The position numbers were made by a program, and so were the translations under genes. The notes under the pieces were generated by a model. The model saw only the letters and a list, made by a program, of their open reading frames with translations. It did no database searches and had not been told where the DNA came from. From Enterobacter sp. SA187 (GTDB lineage: Bacteria; Pseudomonadota; Gammaproteobacteria; Enterobacterales; Enterobacteriaceae): a stretch of DNA of 64,000 nucleotides. The stretch lies in NCBI RefSeq assembly GCF_001888805.2, contig NZ_CP019113.1, positions 2,790,001 through 2,854,000 of the forward strand, given 5' to 3'. Below, piece after piece: positions 24,928-33,815 of this stretch. The first letter of the stretch is position 1; each line of letters starts with the position of its first letter.

Positions 24928-27540
24928 ATGACACAACAGCCACAAGCCAAATACCGCCACGACTACCGTGCGCCGGACTACCTGATCAGCGATATTGACT
25001 TGACCTTTGACCTGGATGCCGCCAAAACCGTTGTGACCGCCGTAAGCCGCGTGTCTCGTCAGGGCGCGTCCGACGCCCCTTTGCGTCTTAATGGTGAAGA
25101 TTTAACCCTGGTCTCATTGCACATTAATGATGCGCCCTGGACCGACTACCAGATCGAAGAGAATTATCTGGTGATTTCGGCGCTGCCGGACCACTTTACC
25201 CTGCGCATCGTTAACGAGATCAGCCCGGCGACCAATACGGCGCTGGAAGGCCTGTACCAGTCCGGCGAAGCGCTCTGTACCCAGTGTGAAGCGGAAGGTT
25301 TCCGCCATATCACCTGGTATCTGGATCGCCCGGACGTGCTGGCGCGTTTTACCACCAAAATCATTGCCGATAAAACCACCTATCCGTACCTGCTCTCCAA
25401 CGGTAACCGTGTGGGCGAGGGGGATCTGGAAAACGGGCGTCACTGGGTGCAGTGGCAGGATCCGTTCCCGAAACCCTGCTACCTGTTTGCGCTGGTGGCG
25501 GGGGATTTCGACGTGCTGCGCGATACCTTTACCACCCGCTCAGGCCGCGAAGTAGCGCTGGAGCTGTTCGTCGACCGCGGCAATCTTGACCGCGCGCCAT
25601 GGGCGATGACCTCGCTGCAAAACTCCATGAAATGGGATGAAACCCGCTTCGGTCTGGAATACGACCTCGACATCTATATGATCGTCGCCGTGGACTTCTT
25701 CAACATGGGCGCGATGGAGAATAAAGGCCTGAACGTCTTTAACTCCAAATATGTGCTGGCGCGTACCGACACCGCCACTGATAAAGACTATCTCGATATT
25801 GAGCGCGTTATCGGCCACGAATATTTCCATAACTGGACCGGTAACCGCGTCACCTGCCGCGACTGGTTCCAGCTCAGTCTGAAAGAAGGCCTGACGGTGT
25901 TCCGCGATCAGGAGTTCAGCTCGGATTTAGGCTCCCGCGCCGTGAACCGTATCAGCAATGTTCGGACCATGCGCGGCCTGCAGTTTGCGGAAGACGCAAG
26001 TCCGATGGCGCACCCGATCCGCCCGGACAAAGTCATTGAAATGAACAACTTCTACACCCTGACGGTATATGAAAAAGGGGCGGAAGTGATCCGTATGCTG
26101 CATACGCTGCTGGGAGAAGAAAACTTCCAGAAAGGGATGCAGCTTTACTTTGAGCGTCACGATGGCAGCGCGGCCACCTGCGATGATTTTGTGCAGGCGA
26201 TGGAAGACGCGTCCAACGTGGACCTGTCGCACTTCCGTCGCTGGTACAGCCAGTCCGGTACGCCGATTGTCAGCGTGCGTGACGACTACAACCCGGAAAC
26301 CGAGCAGTACACCCTGACCATCAGCCAGCGCACGCCGCCGACCGCTGAGCAGGACGAAAAGCTGCCGCTGCATATTCCGTTCGATATCGAACTTTATGAT
26401 AACGACGGCCATGTGATCCCGCTGCAAAAAGACGGTCATGCTGTGCATCACGTGCTGAACGTCACCCAGGCCGAGCAGACCTTTGTCTTTGATAACGTCT
26501 ATTTCCAGCCGGTGCCGTCGCTGCTGCGTGAATTCTCCGCGCCGGTCAAACTGGAATACAAATGGAGCGATCAACAGCTGACGTTCCTGATGCGCCATGC
26601 CCGTAACGATTTCTCCCGCTGGGATGCTGCGCAAAGCCTGCTGGCGACCTATATCCGCCTGAACGTGGCGCGCCAGCAGCAGGGGCAGCCGCTCTCCTTA
26701 CCGCTGCATGTCGCCGATGCCTTCCGTGCGATCCTGCTGGATGAGCAGATCGATCCGGCGCTGGCCGCAGAGATCCTGACGCTGCCATCCGCCAGTGAGG
26801 TGGCTGAACTGTTCGATATCATCGATCCGGTGGCTATCGCTGCGGTACGCGAAGCCCTGACCCGGACGCTGGCGACAGAGCTGGCGGACGAGTGCCTGGC
26901 CGTTTATAACGCCAATAAACTCGACGCCTACCGCGTGGAACATGCGGACATCGGCAAGCGCTCGCTGCGTAACACCTGTCTGCGCTACCTGGCGTTTGGC
27001 GATGCGCAGCTGGGGGACCGTCTGGTCAGTGAGCAGTACCATAACGCCGATAATATGACGGACGTGCTGGCCGCGCTCTCTGCCGCTGTAGCGGCGCAGC
27101 TGCCATGCCGCGATGCGCTGATGCAGGACTATGACGACAAGTGGCATCACGACGGTCTGGTAATGGACAAGTGGTTTATTCTGCAGGCCACCAGTCCGGC
27201 CGCCAACGTGCTGGATACCGTGCGCAGTCTGCTTAATCACCGCTCGTTCACCCTGTCCAACCCGAACCGCGTGCGTTCGCTGATCGGCGCTTTCGCCAGC
27301 AGCAACCCGGCGGCGTTCCATGCGGAAGATGGCAGCGGCTATCAGTTTATGGTGGAGATGCTCACCGAGCTGAACCGCCGTAACCCGCAGGTGGCTTCAC
27401 GTCTGATTGAGCCGCTGATCCGCCTGCGTCGCTATGATGAAAGCCGTCAGGCGTTAATGCGTATCGCGCTGGAAAAACTGAAAGGGCTGGATAATCTGTC
27501 GGGCGATCTGTTCGAGAAGATTGAGAAAGCGCTGGCGTAA
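24928..27540 (+). CDS. pepN: Aminopeptidase N
   Basis: Zinc metallo-aminopeptidase (M1 family), a major cytosolic peptidase for the late steps of protein breakdown. It is 870 residues, as in E. coli. The N-terminal beta domain is followed by the catalytic domain, with the exopeptidase motif GAMEN near residue 261. The zinc site is HEYFH (about 297-301) plus the distal Glu in LKEGLTVFRD near 320. The Tyr of TVYEKGAEV near 381 stabilises the transition state. A helical C-terminal domain ends the protein. It is divergent from pncB across 265 bp and convergent with ssuB. Confidence 0.99.
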   Translation: MTQQPQAKYRHDYRAPDYLISDIDLTFDLDAAKTVVTAVSRVSRQGASDAPLRLNGEDLTLVSLHINDAPWTDYQIEENYLVISALPDHFTLRIVNEISPATNTALEGLYQSGEALCTQCEAEGFRHITWYLDRPDVLARFTTKIIADKTTYPYLLSNGNRVGEGDLENGRHWVQWQDPFPKPCYLFALVAGDFDVLRDTFTTRSGREVALELFVDRGNLDRAPWAMTSLQNSMKWDETRFGLEYDLDIYMIVAVDFFNMGAMENKGLNVFNSKYVLARTDTATDKDYLDIERVIGHEYFHNWTGNRVTCRDWFQLSLKEGLTVFRDQEFSSDLGSRAVNRISNVRTMRGLQFAEDASPMAHPIRPDKVIEMNNFYTLTVYEKGAEVIRMLHTLLGEENFQKGMQLYFERHDGSAATCDDFVQAMEDASNVDLSHFRRWYSQSGTPIVSVRDDYNPETEQYTLTISQRTPPTAEQDEKLPLHIPFDIELYDNDGHVIPLQKDGHAVHHVLNVTQAEQTFVFDNVYFQPVPSLLREFSAPVKLEYKWSDQQLTFLMRHARNDFSRWDAAQSLLATYIRLNVARQQQGQPLSLPLHVADAFRAILLDEQIDPALAAEILTLPSASEVAELFDIIDPVAIAAVREALTRTLATELADECLAVYNANKLDAYRVEHADIGKRSLRNTCLRYLAFGDAQLGDRLVSEQYHNADNMTDVLAALSAAVAAQLPCRDALMQDYDDKWHHDGLVMDKWFILQATSPAANVLDTVRSLLNHRSFTLSNPNRVRSLIGAFASSNPAAFHAEDGSGYQFMVEMLTELNRRNPQVASRLIEPLIRLRRYDESRQALMRIALEKLKGLDNLSGDLFEKIEKALA

Positions 27541-27551
27541 TCTGCTGTTGT

Positions 27552-27617
27552 TACCCTCTCCGGGAGGAGAGGGTAGAGAGGGTAAGGATCAGGGTGAGGG
27601 GGTAATCCTTCACCCTG
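27552..27617. repeat. Two tandem palindromes between pepN and ssuB
   Basis: A perfect 10-bp stem (27552-27561 with 27566-27575, GGGA loop) is followed by an 8-bp stem (27590-27597 with 27610-27617). The latter reaches into the ssuB stop codon. The CCCTCTCC/GGAGAGGG and CAGGGTGA/TCACCCTG style resembles interspersed repeats of enterobacterial genomes. It probably acts as a bidirectional terminator for the convergent genes. Confidence 0.6.
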
Positions 27618-28377
27618 TTTTTACTGCTCTTACCGGCGCATCAATGCGTTTCATCACCCGATCCAGCACTTCTGATTCCAGCTCTGCCAGCCGCACCGAG
27701 CCGAGCCTGCGCGGACGCGGGATATCCACCGTCAGATCCAGCCCGATTTTTCCGTCTTCAATCAGCAGGACGCGATCCGCCATCGCCACCGCCTCGCTGA
27801 CATCGTGAGTCACCAGCAATACCGTAAAGCCCTGGGATTGCCACAGCGATTCGATCAGCGCCTGCATTTCCAGCCGGGTCAGCGCATCCAGCGCGCCCAG
27901 CGGTTCGTCCAGTAACAGCAGACCCGGTTTGTGGATCAGCGCCCGCGCCAGCGCCACGCGCTGTTTTTGACCGCCCGAGAGCGCCGCTGGCCACTCGGTC
28001 GCGCGATCTTCAAGGCCAACCGCCGCCAGCGACTGACGGGCCGCGTCGCGCCAGTCGCCCTTCAGGCCAAGGCCAACGTTATCAATGACCGATTTCCACG
28101 GCAGCAGACGCGCATCCTGGAACATCATTCGCGTGTCGTCCTGAATTTGCGCCAGCGGCGTGGATCCGGCGAGGATTTCGCCGCTTTGCGGTTTTTCCAG
28201 CCCGGCCAGCAGGCGTAACAGCGTACTTTTACCGCCGCCGCTGCGTCCCACCACCGCAACAAACTGCCCGGCAGGAATGTGCAGATCCAGGCCATTGAGA
28301 ATGGTGTTCTGGCCGTAGCGTTTAGTGACGCCGTTGAGCACCAGCGGCGTACCGCGATTAAGGCGCGCAGTATTCAT
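27610..28377 (-). CDS. ssuB: Aliphatic sulfonate ABC transporter ATP-binding protein SsuB
   Basis: ATPase of the SsuABC importer for alkanesulfonates, used as a sulfur source during sulfate limitation. It has 255 residues. Walker A GRSGGGKST is near residue 43, the Q-loop near 89, signature LSGGQKQR near 134 and Walker B LLLLDEPLGALD near 152, with the switch His in VTHDVSEA. It is the last gene of ssuEADCB, 3 nt after ssuC. Confidence 0.97.
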   Translation of the reverse strand: MNTARLNRGTPLVLNGVTKRYGQNTILNGLDLHIPAGQFVAVVGRSGGGKSTLLRLLAGLEKPQSGEILAGSTPLAQIQDDTRMMFQDARLLPWKSVIDNVGLGLKGDWRDAARQSLAAVGLEDRATEWPAALSGGQKQRVALARALIHKPGLLLLDEPLGALDALTRLEMQALIESLWQSQGFTVLLVTHDVSEAVAMADRVLLIEDGKIGLDLTVDIPRPRRLGSVRLAELESEVLDRVMKRIDAPVRAVKTG

Positions 28378-28380
28378 AGA

Positions 28381-29163
28381 TCACTCCTTCGCAGAATAGG
28401 CCGGGTTCCAGCGTAACCAGACGCGTTCCAGCAGTTGCGCGCTCAGATCTGCCAGTTTGCCCAGCACGGCATAAAGAATGATGGCGACCACCACCACGTC
28501 GGTCTGCAAAAACTCACGGGCGTTCATCGCCAGATAACCGATCCCGGCGTTCGCCGAAATGGTTTCCGCCACGATCAGCGTCAGCCACATCAGGCCCAGC
28601 GCAAAACGCACACCAACCAGAATCGACGGCAGAGCGCCGGGCAGGATCACATGGGCAAAGAGCGCGAAACCGGACAGCCCGTAACTGCGGGCCATCTCCA
28701 CCAGACCCCGGTCGATATTGCGGATGCCGTGCCAGGTATTGATATAAATGGGGAACAGCGTACCGAGGGCGACGAGGAAAATTTTGGCGCTCTCATCGAT
28801 ACCAAACCAGAGGATCACCAGCGGGATCAGCGCCAGATGCGGCACGTTGCGCAGCATCTGCACCGAGGTATCCAGCAGCCTTTCCCCCCAGCGCGACAGG
28901 CCGCTGATCAACCCCAGCGTCAGGCCGATCGACCCGCCGATGGAGAAGCCAATCAGCGCCCGCCATGAACTGATAGCCAGATGCTGCCACAGCTCGCCGC
29001 TGGCGGAGAGCGACCAGAACGCCTCCACCACGCCCTCCGGCGAGGGAAGAATGCGGGTGGAGAGCCAGCCGGTTGACGAGGCGATCTGCCAGATCACCAC
29101 CACGGCCGCCGGTAAAAACCAGGGCGCGGCGCGCAGCAGCCACTGCCGGGACGAGTCGGACAT
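28381..29163 (-). CDS. ssuC: Aliphatic sulfonate ABC transporter permease SsuC
   Basis: Inner membrane permease of the SsuABC importer. It has 260 residues (E. coli 263) with about six membrane helices. The EAA-type coupling loop is visible as MARSYGLSGFALFAHVILPG near 157-176, where SsuB docks. It lies 9 nt after ssuD and 3 nt before ssuB in the operon. Confidence 0.97.
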   Translation of the reverse strand: MSDSSRQWLLRAAPWFLPAAVVVIWQIASSTGWLSTRILPSPEGVVEAFWSLSASGELWQHLAISSWRALIGFSIGGSIGLTLGLISGLSRWGERLLDTSVQMLRNVPHLALIPLVILWFGIDESAKIFLVALGTLFPIYINTWHGIRNIDRGLVEMARSYGLSGFALFAHVILPGALPSILVGVRFALGLMWLTLIVAETISANAGIGYLAMNAREFLQTDVVVVAIILYAVLGKLADLSAQLLERVWLRWNPAYSAKE

Positions 29164-29172
29164 AGCGCCTCC

Positions 29173-30318
29173 TTAACTCTGTGAAACGTTGCGCGGAATG
29201 TAATCATTCGCCACCGCTTCGCCCTGCGCCTGTAACTGGCGCGGTTGCGGCACGGCGGGAATGGCGACATCCAGATGCGGGAACAGCAGCTCGCCCACTT
29301 TGTAGGCTTCCTCCAGATGCGGATAGCCGGAGAGGATAAAGCTGTCGATGCCCAGCGCGGCGTATTCATTAATACGCGCCGCCACCGTCGGGCCATCGCC
29401 CACCAGCGCCGTACCCGCGCCGCCGCGTACCAGACCCACGCCCGCCCACAGGTTCGGGCTGATTTCCAGATTTTCGCGTCTGCCGTTATGCAGCGCCGCC
29501 ATGCGCTGTTGACCAACCGAGTCCTGACGGGCAAATGCCGCCTGGGCGATGGCAATGGTTTCATCATCCAGATGGGAGATCAGCCGATCTGCCGCCTGCC
29601 ACGCTTCTTCGTTGGTTTCACGCACAATCACATGCAGGCGGATACCGAAGCGCACGCTGCGCCCGTGTACCGCCGCTTTGGCGCGCACCTGCTCGATTTT
29701 CTCTTTCACCAGTTCCGGCGGTTCGCCCCAGGTGAGATAAAGATCAACCTGCTCGGCGGCCAGATCCTGTGCCACATCTGACGAGCCGCCAAAATAGAGC
29801 GGCGGACGCGGCTGCTGTACCGGCGGGAAGAAGAGCTTTGCGCCACGCACGTGGATATGCTTGCCGTGGTAGTCCACGGTGTCGCCCTCCAGCAGACGCC
29901 GCCAGACGTGGGTGAATTCTGCCGAGGCTTCATAGCGTTCAGTGTGATCGAGGAACACGCCATCGGCGGCCAGCTCCTGCGGATCGCTGCCGGTCACCAG
30001 GTTGAACAGCGCCCGGCCATTGGAGAGACGATCCAGCGTTGCCGCCTGACGGGCCGCCACGGTAGGGGAGGTCACGCTCGGGCGCAGCGCCACCAGAAAC
30101 TTCAGCCGTTGTGTCACCGGGATCAGCGATGCGGCCACCAGCCACGCATCTTCACAGGAGCGACCCGTCGGGATCAGCACGCCGCTAAAACCGATGCGGT
30201 CAGCCGCCTGGGCGATCTGCTGCAAATAACCATGATCGACCGGGCGGGCGGCATGTTCAGTGCCAAGATAGTGGCCATCGCCGTGGGTCGGTAAAAACCA
30301 GAACAGATTCAGGCTCAT
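29173..30318 (-). CDS. ssuD: FMNH2-dependent alkanesulfonate monooxygenase SsuD
   Basis: Luciferase-like flavin monooxygenase that uses FMNH2 and O2 to release sulfite from C2-C10 alkanesulfonates, giving an aldehyde. At 381 residues it matches E. coli. The sequence starts MSLNLFWFLPTHGDG. It contains the conserved Cys of TGRSCEDAW near residue 54, the FNLVTGSDPQE segment near 106, and the flexible Arg-rich loop near 290-300. The ATG overlaps the ssuA stop by 4 nt. It depends on SsuE, encoded two genes upstream, for reduced flavin. Confidence 0.98.
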   Translation of the reverse strand: MSLNLFWFLPTHGDGHYLGTEHAARPVDHGYLQQIAQAADRIGFSGVLIPTGRSCEDAWLVAASLIPVTQRLKFLVALRPSVTSPTVAARQAATLDRLSNGRALFNLVTGSDPQELAADGVFLDHTERYEASAEFTHVWRRLLEGDTVDYHGKHIHVRGAKLFFPPVQQPRPPLYFGGSSDVAQDLAAEQVDLYLTWGEPPELVKEKIEQVRAKAAVHGRSVRFGIRLHVIVRETNEEAWQAADRLISHLDDETIAIAQAAFARQDSVGQQRMAALHNGRRENLEISPNLWAGVGLVRGGAGTALVGDGPTVAARINEYAALGIDSFILSGYPHLEEAYKVGELLFPHLDVAIPAVPQPRQLQAQGEAVANDYIPRNVSQS

Positions 30319-31289
30319 GATTTAGCTCCTTGAGTAGTGGCCGGATGCCAGATGCGGGTGCGGATATCCACCTGTTTCGGGACAAGGCGGTTCTGATAAA
30401 ACAGATCGGCGGTCTGCTGTTGCAGGGCGGCCGTGGCGTCGTTGACCGGCGAAATGCGCGTCGGCGGACGGTGGTCAAAATAGGTGGCGATCACCGGCTC
30501 AGGCAGCCCCATGGTTTTCGCCAGTAAGCTGATGCTGGCCTCGCGCTGGCTGAGGGTTAACGCATCTGCTTCGCTGAAGGTATCCAGAACGCCCTGAATA
30601 AAAGCGCCATTTTTTTCAGCATAGGGACGGGAGGCGAGATAAAACGAACCTGTCTGCTTCAAATCGGTGCCGTCTTTCAGCACCCGCACGCCACCCTGTA
30701 ACAGGGCTGCGGAATAATAGGGATCCCAGATGGCCCAGGCGTCCACATTGCCCTGCGAAAACGCGGCGCGCGCATCGGCAGGCGTCAGATAGGTTGGCTG
30801 TATATCGGTGAATTTCAGTCCTGCCTGTTGCAGGGCGCGCAGCAGCAGGTTGTGAGAACTGGAACCTTTCTGGAACGCCACCTTATGGCCTTTCAGATCG
30901 GCGACGGTTTTGATCGGGCTGTTTTCCGGCACGAGGATCACTTCCGCTTTCGGCTTCGGCGGCTCAACGCCGACATAGAGCAGATCCGCCCCGGCGGCCT
31001 GGGCAAAGATAGGCGGAATATCCCCGGTGCTGCCCAGATCAATACTGCCGATATTCAGGGCTTCGAGCATCTGCGGGCCGGCAGGGAACTCCACCCAGGA
31101 GATTTTGGTGTCCGGGTAACGTTTTTCCAGCAGCTGATGATTTTTCGCCAGCACCATGCTGACGCTGCCTTTCTGATAGCCAATACGCAGCGCGTCCGGG
31201 GCCGTTTCCGCCGCCTGCGACCAGGCGGAGAGCGTTAACATGCCGCTGAGCGCCAGCCACTGGGCGCGGGATTTGAAAAGGTTAAACAT
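30315..31289 (-). CDS. ssuA: Aliphatic sulfonate-binding protein SsuA
   Basis: Periplasmic substrate-binding component of the SsuABC importer. Starting at ATG 31289, six nt after an AAGGAG site, the precursor has 324 residues (E. coli 319). The signal peptide ends near SAWSQAAE. The mature region has ALRIGYQKGS, STGDIPPIFAQAAGAD and AFQKGSSSHN, which form the binding cleft. The start overlaps the ssuE stop by 8 nt. An in-frame extension to 31310 is less likely because it has no ribosome-binding site. Confidence 0.96.
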   Translation of the reverse strand: MFNLFKSRAQWLALSGMLTLSAWSQAAETAPDALRIGYQKGSVSMVLAKNHQLLEKRYPDTKISWVEFPAGPQMLEALNIGSIDLGSTGDIPPIFAQAAGADLLYVGVEPPKPKAEVILVPENSPIKTVADLKGHKVAFQKGSSSHNLLLRALQQAGLKFTDIQPTYLTPADARAAFSQGNVDAWAIWDPYYSAALLQGGVRVLKDGTDLKQTGSFYLASRPYAEKNGAFIQGVLDTFSEADALTLSQREASISLLAKTMGLPEPVIATYFDHRPPTRISPVNDATAALQQQTADLFYQNRLVPKQVDIRTRIWHPATTQGAKS

Positions 31290-31857
31290 GGACGACTCCT
31301 TGCGTGTCACTGATCAACGGGGCTTTCGGCTCAAGGCGGTGCAGCGCCTGGGTAAAGGTTTCCAGCGCGCTATCGAGGCGGACCTGCAGATGCGGGCTGA
31401 AGGTGGCTTTATGCTGGTAATCGGCGATCTGGCTATCATCAGCGAATACCCCCTGCAAAATTTCCTGCGCGCGCAGGGCGCTCAGTACCGGTTTCAGGGC
31501 GTAATCCACCGCCAGCATGTGGGCGATGCTGCCGCCGGTCGCCAGCGGCAACACGACTTTCCCCGCCAGCGCGCGCTCCGGCAGCAGATCCAGCAGCGTT
31601 TTTAGCGCGCCGGAAAACGAGGCTTTATAGATGGGCGTGGCGACAATCAGTCCATCAGCATCCGTTAACTGTTCGTTCAGCGCCAGCAGCGCCGGGCTGT
31701 CAAAACGCGCGTAGAGCAGATCTTCCGGCTCGAAGTTATGCAGATGCCAGTGGCAGACCTCGATCCCCTGGTCGCTTAAGCTTTCGCGGGCGTATTCCAG
31801 CAGGGCGCTGGAGCGCGAGGGGAAACGCGGGCTTCCCGCTAATGTCACTACACGCAT
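31282..31857 (-). CDS. ssuE: NADPH-dependent FMN reductase SsuE
   Basis: Flavodoxin-fold reductase that provides FMNH2 to SsuD. It has 191 residues, the E. coli length. The N-terminal nucleotide-binding motif reads TLAGSPRFPSRSS at residues 5-17, and the conserved ATPIYKASFSG segment is near 73-83. It is the first gene of ssuEADCB and follows a TATAAGGAG-containing leader. E. coli controls this operon through Cbl and CysB; I could not mark their sites with confidence. In E. coli the elf fimbrial genes follow upstream, but here pyrD does. Confidence 0.97.
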   Translation of the reverse strand: MRVVTLAGSPRFPSRSSALLEYARESLSDQGIEVCHWHLHNFEPEDLLYARFDSPALLALNEQLTDADGLIVATPIYKASFSGALKTLLDLLPERALAGKVVLPLATGGSIAHMLAVDYALKPVLSALRAQEILQGVFADDSQIADYQHKATFSPHLQVRLDSALETFTQALHRLEPKAPLISDTQGVVHV

Positions 31858-31984
31858 ACTGACTCCTTATAACCAAATGTTTGCTTTTATCTAACATTGA
31901 TAACAATTTGCCAGAGTGTTTTTATTCCACTAAATGATTTATCTGAACAAGAATTGCCAAAAAACGGCATAAGAAGAGATGGGC

Positions 31985-32000
31985 AGGTAAACGTTTGCGC
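31985..32000 (+). promoter_or_regulatory. PurR-type operator upstream of pyrD
   Basis: The 16-bp site centred on AAACGTTT (31989-31996) matches ACGCAAACGTTTGCGT at 13 of 16 positions. E. coli pyrD is a PurR target, which supports the call. Confidence 0.75.
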
Positions 32001-32051
32001 TTTTGCGGTTTTTTTTGCCGCAGGTCAATTCCCTTTCGCCGCGGGATGAAA

Positions 32052-32090
32052 CATAATACGCCCCCGGTTTGCACACCGGGAATCCAGGAG
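32052..32090 (+). promoter_or_regulatory. pyrD promoter start region and translation-control hairpin
   Basis: A -10 CATAAT (32052-32057) precedes a C-run where transcripts start. The arms CCCGGT (32063-32068) and ACCGGG (32075-32080) form a hairpin just before the AGGAG site (32086-32090). This is the arrangement used in E. coli pyrD and pyrC. There, high CTP favours starting at C, which gives transcripts that fold the hairpin and block ribosome binding. Confidence 0.75.
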
Positions 32091-32095
32091 AGTTC

Positions 32096-33106
32096 ATGTA
32101 CTACCCCTTCGTTCGTAAAGCCCTTTTTCAGCTCGATCCTGAGCGCGCTCATGAAGTGACCTTTCAGCAATTACGCCGGGTGTCCGGTACGCCATTTGAA
32201 GCACTGGTGCGCCAGAATGTGCCGGTAAAACCCGTCACCTGCATGGGGCTGACCTTCAAGAATCCGCTTGGCCTGGCGGCGGGTCTTGATAAGAATGGTG
32301 AATGTATTGATGCCTTCGGCGCGATGGGATTTGGCGCAATTGAAATTGGCACGGTGACACCGCGTCCACAGCCGGGTAACGATAAACCGCGTATTTTCCG
32401 CCTCGTTGAAGCCGAGGGATTAATCAACCGCATGGGCTTTAATAACCTGGGCGTTGATAACCTGGTGGAGAACGTTAAAAAGGCGCATTTTGACGGCGTG
32501 CTGGGTATTAATATCGGCAAAAATAAAGACACGCCGGTGGAGCAGGGTAAGGATGACTACCTGATTTGCATGGAGAAAGTCTATGCTTATGCCGGGTATA
32601 TCGCGATTAATATTTCCTCGCCTAACACACCTGGTTTGCGTTCACTGCAATATGGCGAAGCACTGGATGATTTGCTGCTGGCTATCAAAAATAAGCAAAG
32701 CGAATTGCAGAATATCCATCACAAATATGTTCCGGTGGCAGTCAAGATTGCTCCCGATCTGAGCGAAGAAGAATTGATCCAGGTGGCTGATAGTTTAGTT
32801 CGCCATAATATTGATGGTGTTATTGCCACCAATACTACGCTGGAACGATCGCTGGTGCAGGGCATGAAGCATTGCGATGAAACGGGCGGGTTAAGCGGCC
32901 GTCCGTTGCAATTAAAAAGCACAGAAATTATCAGGCGTTTAGCGCTTGAGCTGAATGGCCGTCTGCCAATTATCGGCGTCGGCGGAATCGATTCGGTGAT
33001 CGCCGCCAGGGAAAAAATGGCAGCCGGCGCAACGCTGGTACAAATCTATTCGGGCTTTATTTTCAAAGGCCCGCCGCTGATTAAAGAAATTGTCACCCAT
33101 ATCTGA
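32096..33106 (+). CDS. pyrD: Dihydroorotate dehydrogenase (quinone)
   Basis: Class 2 membrane-associated FMN enzyme that oxidises dihydroorotate to orotate with quinone, in pyrimidine synthesis. ATG 32096 follows AGGAG and gives 336 residues, the E. coli length. The N-terminal helices (YYPFVRKALFQLDPE) form the membrane/quinone site. The catalytic Ser is in NISSPNTPGL near residue 175. FMN-binding segments include AAGLDKNGE near 61 and VGGIDS near 295. PurR and start-site-switch control elements lie directly upstream. Confidence 0.98.
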   Translation: MYYPFVRKALFQLDPERAHEVTFQQLRRVSGTPFEALVRQNVPVKPVTCMGLTFKNPLGLAAGLDKNGECIDAFGAMGFGAIEIGTVTPRPQPGNDKPRIFRLVEAEGLINRMGFNNLGVDNLVENVKKAHFDGVLGINIGKNKDTPVEQGKDDYLICMEKVYAYAGYIAINISSPNTPGLRSLQYGEALDDLLLAIKNKQSELQNIHHKYVPVAVKIAPDLSEEELIQVADSLVRHNIDGVIATNTTLERSLVQGMKHCDETGGLSGRPLQLKSTEIIRRLALELNGRLPIIGVGGIDSVIAAREKMAAGATLVQIYSGFIFKGPPLIKEIVTHI

Positions 33107-33124
33107 CGTTTATCCCGCTAAATG

Positions 33125-33161
33125 ACAACCAGGGCTTTATTTCCTGCCCTGGTTGTTTTAT
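33125..33161 (+). terminator. pyrD terminator
   Basis: Perfect 11-bp stem ACAACCAGGGC/GCCCTGGTTGT with a 10-nt loop and a short T tail. It begins 18 nt after the pyrD stop. Confidence 0.85.
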
Positions 33162-33272
33162 ATTCCGTCGTTGTTGCTTATTTAAACATTGTGGTCTTTT
33201 ATTATTTACACAATAAGCGAAGCGGCAAAATGGATAAAAAAGCAACAGGACGCTTGCGGACGGGAGAGGAAG

Positions 33273-33815
33273 ATGCGAATTAAACCTGACGATAACTGGC
33301 GCTGGTATTTTGATGAAGAGCACGATCGTATGATGCTCGATCTGGCCAATGGCATGTTATTTCGGTCCCGTTTTCCCCGTCGCATGTTAACCCCCGATGC
33401 TTTCGCGCCGACCGGTTTTTGCGTGGAAGATGCCGCGCTCTATTTCTCTTTCGAAGAAAAATGCCGCTATCTGGATTTAAGCCGTGAACAGCAGGCGGAG
33501 CTGGTGCTGAATGCGCTGGTGGCCATCCGTTTTCTGAAACCGCAAATGCCGAAAAGCTGGCACTTCTTAGCGCATAACGACCGTTGGACGCCGCTGCAGG
33601 GCGAAGCCGCCAGCGTCTGGCTGAGCGACACCGCAGAGCAGGTGAATCTGCTGGTGGTCGAACCGGGCGATAACGCCGCGCTCTGTCTGCTGGCGCAGCC
33701 GGGTGTAGTGATTGCCGGGCGTACCATGCAGCTTGGCGATGCCATCAAAGTGATGAATGACCGGCTGAAGCCGCAGCCGATTGCCGCCAGCTTCAGCCTC
33801 GAACAGGCGGTTTAA
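33273..33815 (+). CDS. zapC: Cell division protein ZapC
   Basis: Cytoplasmic FtsZ-associated protein that bundles Z-ring protofilaments. ATG 33273, after GGGAGAGGAAG, gives 180 residues as in E. coli (MRIKPDDNWRWYFD). The in-frame reading from 33189 adds 28 residues with no family support. The C-terminus overlaps ycbX, on the opposite strand, by 4 nt. Confidence 0.95.
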   Translation: MRIKPDDNWRWYFDEEHDRMMLDLANGMLFRSRFPRRMLTPDAFAPTGFCVEDAALYFSFEEKCRYLDLSREQQAELVLNALVAIRFLKPQMPKSWHFLAHNDRWTPLQGEAASVWLSDTAEQVNLLVVEPGDNAALCLLAQPGVVIAGRTMQLGDAIKVMNDRLKPQPIAASFSLEQAV

